64,000 bases of DNA from positions 41,358 to 105,357 of the forward strand of contig NZ_SCOH01000017.1 in the NCBI RefSeq assembly GCF_005503445.1, given 5' to 3'. How positions within the stretch are numbered: position 1 is the first letter of the stretch; the number at the start of each line of letters is the position of its first letter. The notes beneath the pieces are model-generated. The model had not been told where the DNA came from and made no database searches. It saw nothing but the letters and a program-made list of their open reading frames with translations. Below, one piece after another: positions 54,610 through 64,000 of this stretch. Both the position numbers and the translations under genes were made by a program. Source of the DNA: Chitinivorax sp. B (lineage in GTDB: Bacteria; Pseudomonadota; Gammaproteobacteria; Burkholderiales; SCOH01).

Positions 54610-57600
54610 TCGAAAAACTGATCCGCTGGTCGGTCGCCAACCGCTTCCTGGTATTGCTGGCAACCTTATTCGTAGCGGCTTGCGGTGTATGGGCCGTCAA
54701 AACCGCGCCAGTCGATGCGCTACCTGACCTTTCTGACGTACAGGTCATCATTCGCACCAGCTATCCCGGCCAGGCGCCGCAGTTGGTGGAGAACCAGGTT
54801 ACCTATCCGCTGGCTACCACCATGCTGTCGGTACCTGGCGCCAAGATCGTGCGTGGCTTTTCCTTTTTTGGTGATAGCTTCGTCTATGTGTTGTTCGACG
54901 ATGGGACGGATTTGTATTGGGCTCGTTCGCGTGTTTTGGAATACCTGAATCAGGTACAAGGACGGCTGCCCAGTACGGCCAAGGCATCACTCGGCCCAGA
55001 TGCCACCGGTGTTGGCTGGATTTACGAATACGCCTTGGTTGATCGCAGTGGCCAGCATGACCTAAGCCAGTTGCGCAGCTTGCAAGACTGGTTTTTGAAG
55101 TTTGAATTGAAGAGCCTGCTCAATGTCTCCGAGGTGGCCACGGTTGGCGGCATGGTGCGTCAGTATCAAGTTGTGCTGGATCCGCTGAAGCTGGTTGCCT
55201 ATCGCATTCCGCAAGGCAAGGTGATCGAGGCGATTCGCCGTGCCAATCAGGAGACTGGCGGTGCCGTGCTGGAATTGGCTGAGACGGAGTACATGGTACG
55301 CGCATCCGGTTATCTGAAGACACTGGATGACTTTCGTGCGATTCCGCTTGGGGTCAATCAGGCCGGTGTGTCGGTGACGCTGGGCGATGTGGCCACGGTG
55401 CAACTTGGACCGGAGATGCGCCGGGGCATTGCTGAGTTGAATGGGCAGGGTGAAACGGTGGGTGGCGTGGTGATCCTGCGAAGCGGCAAAAACGCACGCG
55501 AGACCATCGCCGCGGTCAAGGCAAAACTTCTGGAACTGAAGAAGAGCTTGCCACCCGGTATTGAAATCGTCACCACCTATGACCGTAGTCAACTGATCGA
55601 TCGTGCCATCGATAACCTGACCCATAAATTGATTGAGGAATTCATCGTTGTTGCCGTGGTGTGTGCCGTGTTTCTGTGGCACCTGCGTTCAGCACTGGTG
55701 GCCATCATCTCACTACCACTGGGTATCATGGCGGCCTTTGTGGTGATGCGCTATCAGGGGGTGAACGCCAACATCATGTCGTTGGGTGGCATAGCCATTG
55801 CCGTCGGCGCCATGGTCGATGCGGCAGTGGTGATGATCGAGAATGCCCACAAGCACGTGGAAGCCTGGAAGCATCAACACCCGGATCAGGCATTGACGGG
55901 GGAGGCTCACTGGCATGTGATGACCGAAGCGGCCGTTGAGGTGGGACCAGCGCTGTTCTTTTCGTTGATGATCATCACCCTCAGCTTTATCCCGGTCTTT
56001 ACGCTAGAGGCCCAGGAGGGGCGACTATTCGGGCCATTGGCATTTACCAAAACCTACGCCATGGCGGCGGCAGCTGGTTTAGCCGTAACCTTGATCCCGG
56101 TGCTGATGGGTTACTGGATTCGCGGCCACATTCCCGATGAGCAACGCAATCCACTCAACCGCGTACTGATTCGCCTGTATCGACCGGTACTGGATTGGGT
56201 ACTCCGTCGACCCAAAGCAACCGTCACCATCGCCATGTTGGCGCTTGTGACGACCGCTTGGCCAATTAGCCAGTTGGGCGGCGAATTCATGCCACCCCTG
56301 AATGAAGGTGACCTGCTGTATATGCCATCGGCCTTACCAGGCTTGTCTACGGCCAAGGCGGGTGAGTTGTTGCAGCAGACCGACCGGTTGATCAAAACTA
56401 TCCCAGAGGTGGCCAGTGTGTTCGGCAAGGCCGGCCGTGCCGAAACAGCTACCGATCCTGCACCGATGGAGATGTTCGAAACTACCATCCAGTTCAAGCC
56501 GCGTGAGCAGTGGCGACCCGGCATGACTCCTGAGAAGCTGGTCGACGAGTTGGATCGTGTGGTTAAGGTACCTGGCTTGTCGAATATCTGGGTACCGCCC
56601 ATTCGCAACCGGATCGATATGTTGGCCACCGGTATCAAGAGTCCGATCGGGGTCAAGGTCAGTGGTACCAATCTTACTGAGATCGACCACGTCAGCCGTG
56701 AGGTGGAACGGGTCGCCAAGACCGTCCCTGGCGTCAGCTCTGCCTTGGCGGAACGATTGACCGGGGGGCGCTATCTCGATATCGACATTGATCGCCTGGC
56801 CGCCGCGCGTTATGGGCTGAACATTGCCGACGTGCAATCGATCGTGGCGTCCAGCATTGGCGGCGAAAACATTGGCGAAACCGTATCAGGGCTGGCACGT
56901 TATCCGATCAATGTACGTTACCCACGCGAAATCCGTGATTCGCTCGAACGATTGCGGCAGTTGCCCATCCTCACCGAAATGGGGGCACAAATTACCTTGG
57001 GGACCGTGGCCCAGATCCGGGTAACGGAAGGCCCGCCCATGCTGAAGAGCGAAAATGCTCGACCTTCCGGCTGGGTGTATGTGGATGTCCGTGGTCGTGA
57101 CCTGTCCTCAACTGTGATGGACTTACGCCGCGCCGTGACCGAACAGGTGAAGCTGGTACCGGGAGTCAGTATTGCCTATTCAGGTCAGTTTGAGTTTCTG
57201 GAGCGGGCCAATGCCCGGCTCAAACTGGTGGTGCCTGCCACGTTGTTGATTATCTTTGTGTTGCTCTACCTGACGTTCCGGCGCTTCGATGAGGCGATAC
57301 TGATCATGGCAACATTACCCTTCGCGCTGGTTGGGGGTATCTGGTTTCTCTACCTGCAAAGTTACAACCTATCGGTTGCCACGGGTGTTGGTTTCATCGC
57401 CCTGGCGGGTGTCTCTGCCGAGTTTGGCGTGGTGATGTTGTTGTACCTGAAACAGGCTGTCGCAGAGCGTGAAGACAAAGGTCTGCAGTTGACGGTAGAT
57501 ATCCTTGATGAAGCTATCCGTGACGGGGCGGTATTGCGGGTTCGACCCAAGGCCATGACGGTAGCCGTCATTTTGGGCGGCCTGTTGCCAATTCTGTGGG

Positions 57601-57743
57601 GGAGTGGCACTGGGTCTGAAGTGATGAGTCGCATCGCCGCACCCATGGTGGGTGGCATGGTGACTGCGCCATTGCTATCGATGCTGGTGATTCCAGCAAT
57701 CTATCGATTGATGAGACAAGCAGAGGAGAAATCTTCACGTTGA
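54606..57743 (+). CDS. cusA: CusA-type heavy-metal RND efflux pump
   Basis: A 1045-residue inner-membrane proton antiporter of the HME-RND family. N-terminal [24 protein letters not shown], periplasmic [26 protein letters not shown], the membrane signature [26 protein letters not shown] with charged residues for proton relay, [17 protein letters not shown], and C-terminal [39 protein letters not shown]. It pumps Cu(I) or Ag(I) from periplasm or cytosol to the CusC channel. A terminator follows 46 bases after the stop. Confidence 0.95.
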   Translation: MIEKLIRWSVANRFLVLLATLFVAACGVWAVKTAPVDALPDLSDVQVIIRTSYPGQAPQLVENQVTYPLATTMLSVPGAKIVRGFSFFGDSFVYVLFDDGTDLYWARSRVLEYLNQVQGRLPSTAKASLGPDATGVGWIYEYALVDRSGQHDLSQLRSLQDWFLKFELKSLLNVSEVATVGGMVRQYQVVLDPLKLVAYRIPQGKVIEAIRRANQETGGAVLELAETEYMVRASGYLKTLDDFRAIPLGVNQAGVSVTLGDVATVQLGPEMRRGIAELNGQGETVGGVVILRSGKNARETIAAVKAKLLELKKSLPPGIEIVTTYDRSQLIDRAIDNLTHKLIEEFIVVAVVCAVFLWHLRSALVAIISLPLGIMAAFVVMRYQGVNANIMSLGGIAIAVGAMVDAAVVMIENAHKHVEAWKHQHPDQALTGEAHWHVMTEAAVEVGPALFFSLMIITLSFIPVFTLEAQEGRLFGPLAFTKTYAMAAAAGLAVTLIPVLMGYWIRGHIPDEQRNPLNRVLIRLYRPVLDWVLRRPKATVTIAMLALVTTAWPISQLGGEFMPPLNEGDLLYMPSALPGLSTAKAGELLQQTDRLIKTIPEVASVFGKAGRAETATDPAPMEMFETTIQFKPREQWRPGMTPEKLVDELDRVVKVPGLSNIWVPPIRNRIDMLATGIKSPIGVKVSGTNLTEIDHVSREVERVAKTVPGVSSALAERLTGGRYLDIDIDRLAAARYGLNIADVQSIVASSIGGENIGETVSGLARYPINVRYPREIRDSLERLRQLPILTEMGAQITLGTVAQIRVTEGPPMLKSENARPSGWVYVDVRGRDLSSTVMDLRRAVTEQVKLVPGVSIAYSGQFEFLERANARLKLVVPATLLIIFVLLYLTFRRFDEAILIMATLPFALVGGIWFLYLQSYNLSVATGVGFIALAGVSAEFGVVMLLYLKQAVAEREDKGLQLTVDILDEAIRDGAVLRVRPKAMTVAVILGGLLPILWGSGTGSEVMSRIAAPMVGGMVTAPLLSMLVIPAIYRLMRQAEEKSSR

Positions 57744-57789
57744 CCAGGCATGCAACCTACGCGTTTTCAGCTAGATGGAAGTAGGTGAT

Positions 57790-57836
57790 ACCGGTCATTC
57801 GATACTGTGTTGGCAGGATCGAAATGACCGGTTTTT
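57790..57836 (+). terminator. Terminator after cusA
   Basis: A long stem: ACCGGTCATT plus CGAT (57790-57803) against ATCG, one bulged A, AATGACCGGT (57817-57831), loop of about 13, then TTTTT. It ends the cus operon. Confidence 0.9.
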
Positions 57837-59260
57837 ACTTGCTCTGTTGTCGTCGTCAAACAGTCAGGGGGTGCGGCAGGCTGTTTGTTGTAACACATTT
57901 CAACCTAAGCCAATGCTGTGGCCATTCTGCGCCACATTGTTTGTAGCGTGCTGGCGGATGATGTACCAGTACCTGCACCATACCATAGCTATGGAGCCAA
58001 CTTTGCAGGAATGGCCTACAGAAAAGTTGTCCGGCTGGGACATCTGATCGGTACATCAAAAGGCGCTGCCTCTACAGACGTGATGTATACAGCCAGATGC
58101 TGCAGTGAGCTTGGTTGATTCCTCAAGCAACCACCTGTTTAATTCTGAAATTTCCTTTACCCACCTTTATCAGATTTCCACCTGACGGTTTGATGCTGAT
58201 TCAACTTGGTAAGTCTAATGTAACGTGAGGCATCATTAAGTTACCACGCTGCCTGCACAATTTCTCAATCGATAGTCCAGCCCGTGCAAGGTGTCTTCTG
58301 GATTCGGTTCCCATTAAGAGCCGCTAATAAAACCCTTCTGGTGTTGCTGTGCAAACTTGTCGTACTCAAGTACTGCCTTCGTTTGCACACCTAACCAGAA
58401 TCACTTCGCTGGGTTTTGTTAGCGGCGCTAAGTATGTGTACCTAGATTGTGCGCTACTTCATCTTTCCTATCATTCAAACTCACTTATTGTTGGGTTACC
58501 TGTCGAAACGTGGCCACGTTATCTTGACTGTCATCATGACAAATAGAATTTTGCTTGAATGGTTGAGCGGTTTTCAATGACCTATTGAACTAATTGTAAG
58601 TGAGCTGGTCGCCTTACTGATTCGTAGTAGATCTTGTTGTAAGTGGTAGGTCTTATCGGATTTTTAAAGTGGTTTGATTTTATTTTCATGTGGTTTTTCA
58701 TTAAAAAATAACCTTACTTTCATTCTGGAAATTATTAAGCTGTTGATGTAAATGGTAAAATGACGTCAGGATTTGCCTGCGTTAATAGGGTTGTATTTGT
58801 TGTGGTTATTACATTACTTAATTCGGATTTTGTTGTGTTCGAAACTGCGTGATAGCATTCTTTCAAGCTTCCTTTTTGCCGGATATCGGGCATTGGTTCA
58901 GTCAGTGCTCACGGAAAGCTAGGCTGTAGCAGTACTTCATCTGATGAAATTCAATGCTCATGGCTTTCTATTTTCAGGCGCTCATTTTTGGAGATATTTA
59001 ATCAGTTTCGTAAATAAGTATATTTGAAATATGAGAATTTGTGATTTCCACTGGATGTTGATGGTGATCGCAAGAGAATTTGTGAAATATTCTGGTGCTA
59101 ACATTGTGATTATGGCTTATTGATTCATATAAAACTCCATTTAGCTCAAGTGCTTGATGTGGATTTCAGTGCTGTTGCTACCTGTGTGAGATGGCCTGTT
59201 CCAAAGGTGGTTGTTTCATGAGGCAATGGCGAATGATCAAACGGATTTAATTGCCTTTAA
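57837..59260. other. Long non-coding stretch between cusA and the NRPS gene
   Basis: About 1.4 kb without a supported gene. It carries repeat copy 3 (58314-58432). The part from about 58540 to 59260 is visibly AT-rich compared with the flanking genes, with many T and A runs, and probably contains the NRPS promoter, although no clear boxes were found. Short frames (57918-58118, 58349-58546) have no ribosome sites or recognisable products. Confidence 0.6.
58314..58432 (+). repeat. 119-bp palindromic intergenic element, copy 3
   Basis: Same orientation as copy 1. Near-identical right arm (GTTTGCACACCTAACCAGAA, then CACTTCGCTGGGTTTTGTT and AGCGGCGCTAAG) and left arm (AAAACCCTTCTGGTGTTGCT). Small indels compensate so that the length is again 119 bp. 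It lies 950 bases before the NRPS gene. Confidence 0.9.
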
Positions 59261-62200
59261 ATGAACACGACTCCTACGCATAAATATTCCCTCTCGGTAG
59301 CGCAGCAAGAGATTCTTTTCCATCAAATGCGGTTTCCTGATTCGCCCATGTATAACATAGGTGGATACGTTGAAATCCGCCAGGAAATTGACTTTGAGAA
59401 AATGGCTGCTGCGTTTGGCAGCAGTATTCTAGAGAATTGTCAGCTGCATGTTCGGATTGACCTTGCTGGTGGTGATTCCGTTCAGCAATTGCCACTGGAA
59501 AATAAGCACGTGGCGTTTCAATTGATTGACATGAGTGATCAGTTGGAAGCGGACGTTGCTGCAAGGCAATGGTTGCAAATTTGTTTTACCCAAGCTTTTT
59601 CACTGGAGGAAGGGCCGCTTTATCGAGCTGGCTTGATCAGGCTGGCACCTGATCGTTATTGGTATTACACCGTTGCCCATCACATCATCATAGATGGCTG
59701 GGGGTTTACCAATTGGCTGAAATGCGTGTTCGGCCATTATATGGGTTCATCACCTGCTGAGATTCGGGCTGCTGGCCAATCGATACGGGAGGAGCGTGCG
59801 GCGACTGACATGTCGCTGGCGCAATCCGCGCGTTTCTGGCAGCAGGAGCTGGGCTCGCTGCCTGCGTTGTTGTGCTCACGTCGGAGTGGGGTGCAGATGT
59901 CCGATGGGGCACGTTGCAGTGCGCGTATCGTGGCACCGCTGTCGCCCGAGCTGGTGGTTGGGTTGCGACGAGTGTGTGCAACCAGTGGGGTGACCGAATT
60001 CTCATTGTTTCTGGCGTTGCTCCATGCATATTTTGCCCGAATCGAAGGCCGCCACGACACGTTGTTTGGTATTCCAGTCCACAACCGGCGTAATGCACAG
60101 CAAAAGCAAGCGGTGAACATGGCGATGCAGGTTGGCCCATTGCTGGTTCGGGCCGAGCCAGAACAATCTGTGGTGTCGATTGCAGCCGATATCGCGCGTA
60201 CTCTGCGTCGAAGCTATCGCCACATTGATTATCCGCTCAGTCGTCTTCATCGGGATTTGGGCGAGCAGATGATATCAAGGCCATTCCTGTTCGATGTCAA
60301 TTTCAACTACCAGAAACTTGATTTTGATTTTTCGATATTGGGGCTTGATGCCGATACGCATTTCCTGCCGAATGGTCATGAACAGACACCATTGACCCTG
60401 ACGGTCTGCGATTATGGTGCGGATCAGGGTGTGCAGATTCAGATCGATTATCACCAGCAATATTTCGATGCCGATTCAGTCGCTACATTGGCCAGTGTCT
60501 ACTTGCAGCTGCTTGCCGAGACAGTGGCAGATCCAGTGCGCTCACTGGGTTCGCTGAATCTGGTTTCGGCAGAAATGGCGCAATGCTTGCAAGCCTGGAA
60601 TGCCAATACGGCAGTGTACCCAGGGCAGTATTGTCTGCACGAACTGTTCGAACAGCAGGTGCGGAAGACGCCTGATGCGATAGCAGTATTGCATGCCGGC
60701 ACATCGGTGAGCTATCGGGAGCTTGATCAGCGCGCGACTCGCCTTGCACATGCGCTTATCCAGCAGGGCGTGGGACCAGACAGGTTGGTGGCAGTCTGCC
60801 TGGCTCGCGGAGTCGATCTGCTGGTGGGTTTGTTGGCGGTGCTGAAATCTGGTGGTGCCTATGTACCGCTGGACCCACACCATCCGGCCGAGCGATTGGT
60901 CAATATGCTGGAGGATGCGAAGCCGACGTTGATCCTGACCCAGGCTGCCTTTGAGGATCATTTTGCTGGAACAGGCGTGCCGATACAGGTATTGGACGCC
61001 AATGACCTTGCAGTTGTACAGCACGCTGACGATGGGTTGCCGATGGTGTCGTGCAAGGTCGATTCCCGTCATCTTGCCTACGTCATTTTTACCTCCGGCT
61101 CAACGGGTAAGCCGAAAGGGGTCATGATCGAGCATCGCAGCGTGGCCAATCTGTTATCTGCGATGCAGCGTCTGTTGAACATGGATGCCAACCAACGGAT
61201 GGTTGCGCTGACGACGATCTCCTTCGATATCGCCGGGCTGGAGTTGTTTCTGCCATTGATCAGCGGCGCAGCGGTTGTGGTCGCGGATCATGAAACCAGT
61301 AGTGATCCTGCGGCGTTGGCGCGGTTGATTACCGATACAGGGGCGAAGCTGGTGCAAGCGACGCCAGCCACCTGGAGCATGCTGCTGGACAATGGCTGGA
61401 CTGGTGACCCCAAGCTGACATTGCTGTGTGGTGGGGAGGCTTTGTCCGCTCATTTGGCCACGCGTTTGCTGGCTGTTGCCGGTGCGGTATGGAATGTCTA
61501 TGGGCCGACGGAAACCACGATTTGGTCGACTGCACATCAGGTGAGCGCGGCGTCGCTGATTGACGTTGCCCACGTGACCATTGGCCGCCCGCTTGCCAAT
61601 ACCAGCATTCATATCGTCGATAGTGCCGGGCAGCCGGTGCCGATCGGGGCTGTGGGGGAATTGCTGATTGGTGGTGATGGTGTGGCACGTGGCTATCTGA
61701 ACCAACCTGACCTGACCGCTGCCCGTTTCATCGCTGATCCTTTCAGTCATGATGCTGATGCGCGGCTGTATCGCACCGGTGATTTGGGGCGGTGGCGTGC
61801 GGATGGCTCGATTGAGTTCCTGGGGCGAAATGACCATCAGGTGAAGTTGCGTGGCTTCCGCATTGAGTTGGGGGAGATCGAGGTGCAGCTGGCTGCCCAT
61901 CCGGCACTGCAGGATGCGGTTGTGATTGCGTGGGAAGGCATGGCTGGCCCACAGCTTGCTGCCTATTATCGACTGCGGCCAGGGATGGATGAGCCGGGGG
62001 GGATGTCGCTACATCAACATCTGGCCAAGCGGTTACCAGCCTATATGTTGCCCAGTAGCTACATGCAATTGGACAGCTGGCCAATGACACCGAATGGCAA
62101 GCTTGATCGCAAGGCACTACCTGTGCCGAGCCAAGATATGGGCAGTCAGCTGCAGTATGAGGCGCCGCTTGGGGAGCGGGAGCAACAGATTGCAGCGGTT

Positions 62201-64000
62201 TGGGCCTCGTTGTTGCAGCAAGAGCGCATTGGCCGTCACGACAGTTTTTTCATGCTGGGTGGGCACTCATTGTTGGCTGTGCAGGCTGTATCACGGTTGA
62301 GACAAGTCCTTGCCCTGGATGTGACCTTGAAAAGCCTGTTCAGCAGTGCCAGTCTGGCCGATTTTGCTGCGAACCTGTCAGCCGTGCCGGCTGTCGTCCA
62401 ATCCCCTGTTCCACGTACCTCGCGTGATGGTGTATTGCCGCTATCGTTTGCACAGCAACGTTTATGGTTTCTTGACCAGTTAGAAGGGGCGGGTCGGGCT
62501 TATCTGATGGCAGGTGGCTTGCGCCTTCAAGGCCAACTGGATTGTGCTGCCTTGCAACTCGCGCTGGATGAGTTGGTGGCACGTCACGAGTCGTTACGCA
62601 CCCGTTTCACCTTGGTTGATGGCCAACCGGTCCAGGATATTCTCGCTGAACACAGTGGCTTCAGATTGCTGCATGGCGATCTGCAAGGACACCCCGAACA
62701 AACAGCCGAGTTCCAGCGCATCGCTGCACTGGAAGCCGAGACTGCTTTCGATCTTGAGGCTGGTCCATTGGTCCGTGGCCAGTTACTGCGGTTGGCTGAC
62801 GATGATCATGTATTGCTGGTGACCATGCATCACATCGTCTCCGACGGATGGTCGATGGGGGTGTTCATTGATGAATTGAGCCGGTTGTATGCCAGACATT
62901 GCCATCATGATATCAATGTATTGCCGGCATTGGCCGTGCAGTACGCTGACTATGCCGTTTGGCAACGGCACTGGCTGCAAGGGGAGGTGCTGTATCAGCA
63001 GGCGACTTATTGGCAACAAACATTGCAAGGTGCGCCCGGATTGTTGGAGCTGCCGACGGATCGTCGTCGTCCCGATATACAGGTATATGAGGGGGCAGCG
63101 GTCGAGCTGACACTTGATCGGGCATTGACCACGCGCCTGAAAGCACTGTCGAAACGTCACCAGACCACCTTATATACAACGCTACTGACCGGCTGGGCGA
63201 TATTGTTGGCTCGACTGTCCGGGCAGGCGGATGTTGTCATTGGCAGTCCGGTTGCCAATCGTCACCGGGCCGAACTGGAGCCATTGATCGGCCTGTTCGC
63301 CAACACGTTGGCGCTGAGAGTCGATACCAGTGGTTCACCTACTGTTGCCGAGTTGCTGGCCAGGGCGACGACACAGGTGCTGGATGCACAGGCACATCAG
63401 GACCTACCTTTCGATCAAGTGGTCGAGTTGTTGAACCCACCACGTAACTTGTCCCATACGCCACTGTTCCAGGTGATGTTCTCGTGGCAAAACACCCCAG
63501 CCAGTCAGCCTCAACTGCCAGGGCTGATGGCGACCCTGCTCAAGGCGCCTTTGACGACTGCGCAGTTCGATCTCTCCCTCAATTTAGGGGAGGGCGATGG
63601 GGTCATCGTTGGGGAGCTCGAATATGCAACGTCGCTTTTCGAGCAGGCCACGATCGTGTCATACCTTGAACACTGGCAATGTTTGCTGGCGGCCATGTGT
63701 GACAATGAATTGTCGACAATCGATACATTACCGCTGCTATCAACACGCCAGTGGCAGCAACTGAGCCGATTTGCCGGCGATGCAGCGATTGTCGAGGTGA
63801 CAGAACTGCTGCCGGCGCGGTTTGGGCGACTGGCAGCCCAGTATCCCGACCTGCCGGCGGTGGTGGATGCAGACCAGCAGCTCAGCTATGCCGAGCTGGA
63901 GGCACAATCGAACCGGCTGGCGCACTACCTGCTGCAACAAGGCGTCCAGGCCGAGCAGTTCGTGGCCTTCTGCGTCACCCGCAGCATCCTGCTGCCGGTG
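59261..64000 (+). CDS. Non-ribosomal peptide synthetase, N-terminal part (C-A-T-C-A...)
   Basis: An open frame of 1580 codons from ATG 59261 to the window end, no stop reached. Module 1: condensation domain from about residue 8 with active-site HHIIIDG (140-146); adenylation domain about 450-960 with YVIFTSGSTGKPKGV (607 on) and A10 Lys near 947 (NGKLDRKAL); thiolation domain FFMLGGHSLLAV with the phosphopantetheine Ser near 1003. Module 2: condensation from about 1060 with HHIVSDG (1190-1196), then a second adenylation domain beginning near 1510. The pocket of A1 (SFDIAGLEL, VQATPATW, LLCGGEA, NVYGPTETTIW) resembles the D-I-L-Q-L-G-x-I-W code reported for Gly; low certainty. A leading C domain suggests an N-acylated product. 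Confidence 0.95.
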   Translation, partial: MNTTPTHKYSLSVAQQEILFHQMRFPDSPMYNIGGYVEIRQEIDFEKMAAAFGSSILENCQLHVRIDLAGGDSVQQLPLENKHVAFQLIDMSDQLEADVAARQWLQICFTQAFSLEEGPLYRAGLIRLAPDRYWYYTVAHHIIIDGWGFTNWLKCVFGHYMGSSPAEIRAAGQSIREERAATDMSLAQSARFWQQELGSLPALLCSRRSGVQMSDGARCSARIVAPLSPELVVGLRRVCATSGVTEFSLFLALLHAYFARIEGRHDTLFGIPVHNRRNAQQKQAVNMAMQVGPLLVRAEPEQSVVSIAADIARTLRRSYRHIDYPLSRLHRDLGEQMISRPFLFDVNFNYQKLDFDFSILGLDADTHFLPNGHEQTPLTLTVCDYGADQGVQIQIDYHQQYFDADSVATLASVYLQLLAETVADPVRSLGSLNLVSAEMAQCLQAWNANTAVYPGQYCLHELFEQQVRKTPDAIAVLHAGTSVSYRELDQRATRLAHALIQQGVGPDRLVAVCLARGVDLLVGLLAVLKSGGAYVPLDPHHPAERLVNMLEDAKPTLILTQAAFEDHFAGTGVPIQVLDANDLAVVQHADDGLPMVSCKVDSRHLAYVIFTSGSTGKPKGVMIEHRSVANLLSAMQRLLNMDANQRMVALTTISFDIAGLELFLPLISGAAVVVADHETSSDPAALARLITDTGAKLVQATPATWSMLLDNGWTGDPKLTLLCGGEALSAHLATRLLAVAGAVWNVYGPTETTIWSTAHQVSAASLIDVAHVTIGRPLANTSIHIVDSAGQPVPIGAVGELLIGGDGVARGYLNQPDLTAARFIADPFSHDADARLYRTGDLGRWRADGSIEFLGRNDHQVKLRGFRIELGEIEVQLAAHPALQDAVVIAWEGMAGPQLAAYYRLRPGMDEPGGMSLHQHLAKRLPAYMLPSSYMQLDSWPMTPNGKLDRKALPVPSQDMGSQLQYEAPLGEREQQIAAVWASLLQQERIGRHDSFFMLGGHSLLAVQAVSRLRQVLALDVTLKSLFSSASLADFAANLSAVPAVVQSPVPRTSRDGVLPLSFAQQRLWFLDQLEGAGRAYLMAGGLRLQGQLDCAALQLALDELVARHESLRTRFTLVDGQPVQDILAEHSGFRLLHGDLQGHPEQTAEFQRIAALEAETAFDLEAGPLVRGQLLRLADDDHVLLVTMHHIVSDGWSMGVFIDELSRLYARHCHHDINVLPALAVQYADYAVWQRHWLQGEVLYQQATYWQQTLQGAPGLLELPTDRRRPDIQVYEGAAVELTLDRALTTRLKALSKRHQTTLYTTLLTGWAILLARLSGQADVVIGSPVANRHRAELEPLIGLFANTLALRVDTSGSPTVAELLARATTQVLDAQAHQDLPFDQVVELLNPPRNLSHTPLFQVMFSWQNTPASQPQLPGLMATLLKAPLTTAQFDLSLNLGEGDGVIVGELEYATSLFEQATIVSYLEHWQCLLAAMCDNELSTIDTLPLLSTRQWQQLSRFAGDAAIVEVTELLPARFGRLAAQYPDLPAVVDADQQLSYAELEAQSNRLAHYLLQQGVQAEQFVAFCVTRSILLPV

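Noticed and set aside
58349..58546. Short forward frame in the gap before the NRPS
   Set aside because: It runs through the palindromic repeat, lacks a ribosome site and has no recognisable content.

Overview
The window reads as chromosomal DNA of a flagellated, Gram-negative betaproteobacterium. The rpsU-yqeY-dnaG-rpoD block, the flagellin-flaG-fliD-fliS order, the PEP-CTERM-like protein and the moderately GC-rich coding style fit a Neisseriales or Burkholderiales relative, but the species cannot be named from this sequence alone.

Layout. 1-3.6 kb: housekeeping genes (3' end of ligA, galU, a methylthioinosine/methylthioadenosine phosphorylase overlapping a peptide deformylase gene, and a small hypothetical gene). 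3.7-20 kb: a nonulosonic (pseudaminic) acid cluster of tightly packed genes: pseB, pseC, a first NeuB-type synthase, a HisH/HisF-like pair with the amidotransferase pseA, an unrecognised exported protein, pseF, a fused pseG-pseH, pseI, a methyltransferase and a 1580-residue multi-domain glycosyltransferase. It runs directly into the flagellin gene, which has a textbook sigma-28 promoter, so the sugar is probably put on flagellin. 20-27 kb: fliC, flaG, fliD, fliS, fliT-like, a DUF2802 gene, a fliK-like gene and an flhB-like gene. 27-34 kb: a 3-hydroxyacid dehydrogenase, a secreted ricin-type lectin, then rpsU, yqeY, dnaG, rpoD and a CAU-anticodon tRNA.

34-44 kb is an accessory region centred on copper. 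It holds two small Cys-containing exported proteins, a Tat-exported multicopper oxidase, a TonB-dependent receptor, the metallo-mystery pair mbnP/mbnH, and immediately after them a 29-residue ORF followed by mbnB and mbnC. The ORF has the leader and Cys-x3-Cys core of a methanobactin precursor. This is a compact chalkophore (copper-scavenging RiPP) locus, apparently in an organism that is not a methanotroph, and it is the most striking content of the window. The precursor gene is short enough to be missed by ordinary gene calling.

44-48 kb: a haem-binding HbpS/GlcG-like protein, a BCCT choline/betaine transporter and a PEP-CTERM-like protein. 48.5-57.7 kb: a small exported protein, a two-component system, another small Cys-containing exported protein and a CusCBA copper/silver efflux system whose CusB carries a CusF-like domain. 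Copper uptake and copper export therefore lie within about 20 kb of each other. 57.7-59.3 kb is non-coding and partly AT-rich. From 59,261 to the end runs the first 1580 codons of a non-ribosomal peptide synthetase (C-A-T-C-A...).

Three copies of a 119-bp palindromic intergenic element (34.4, 51.3 and 58.3 kb; the middle one inverted) punctuate the accessory half of the window.
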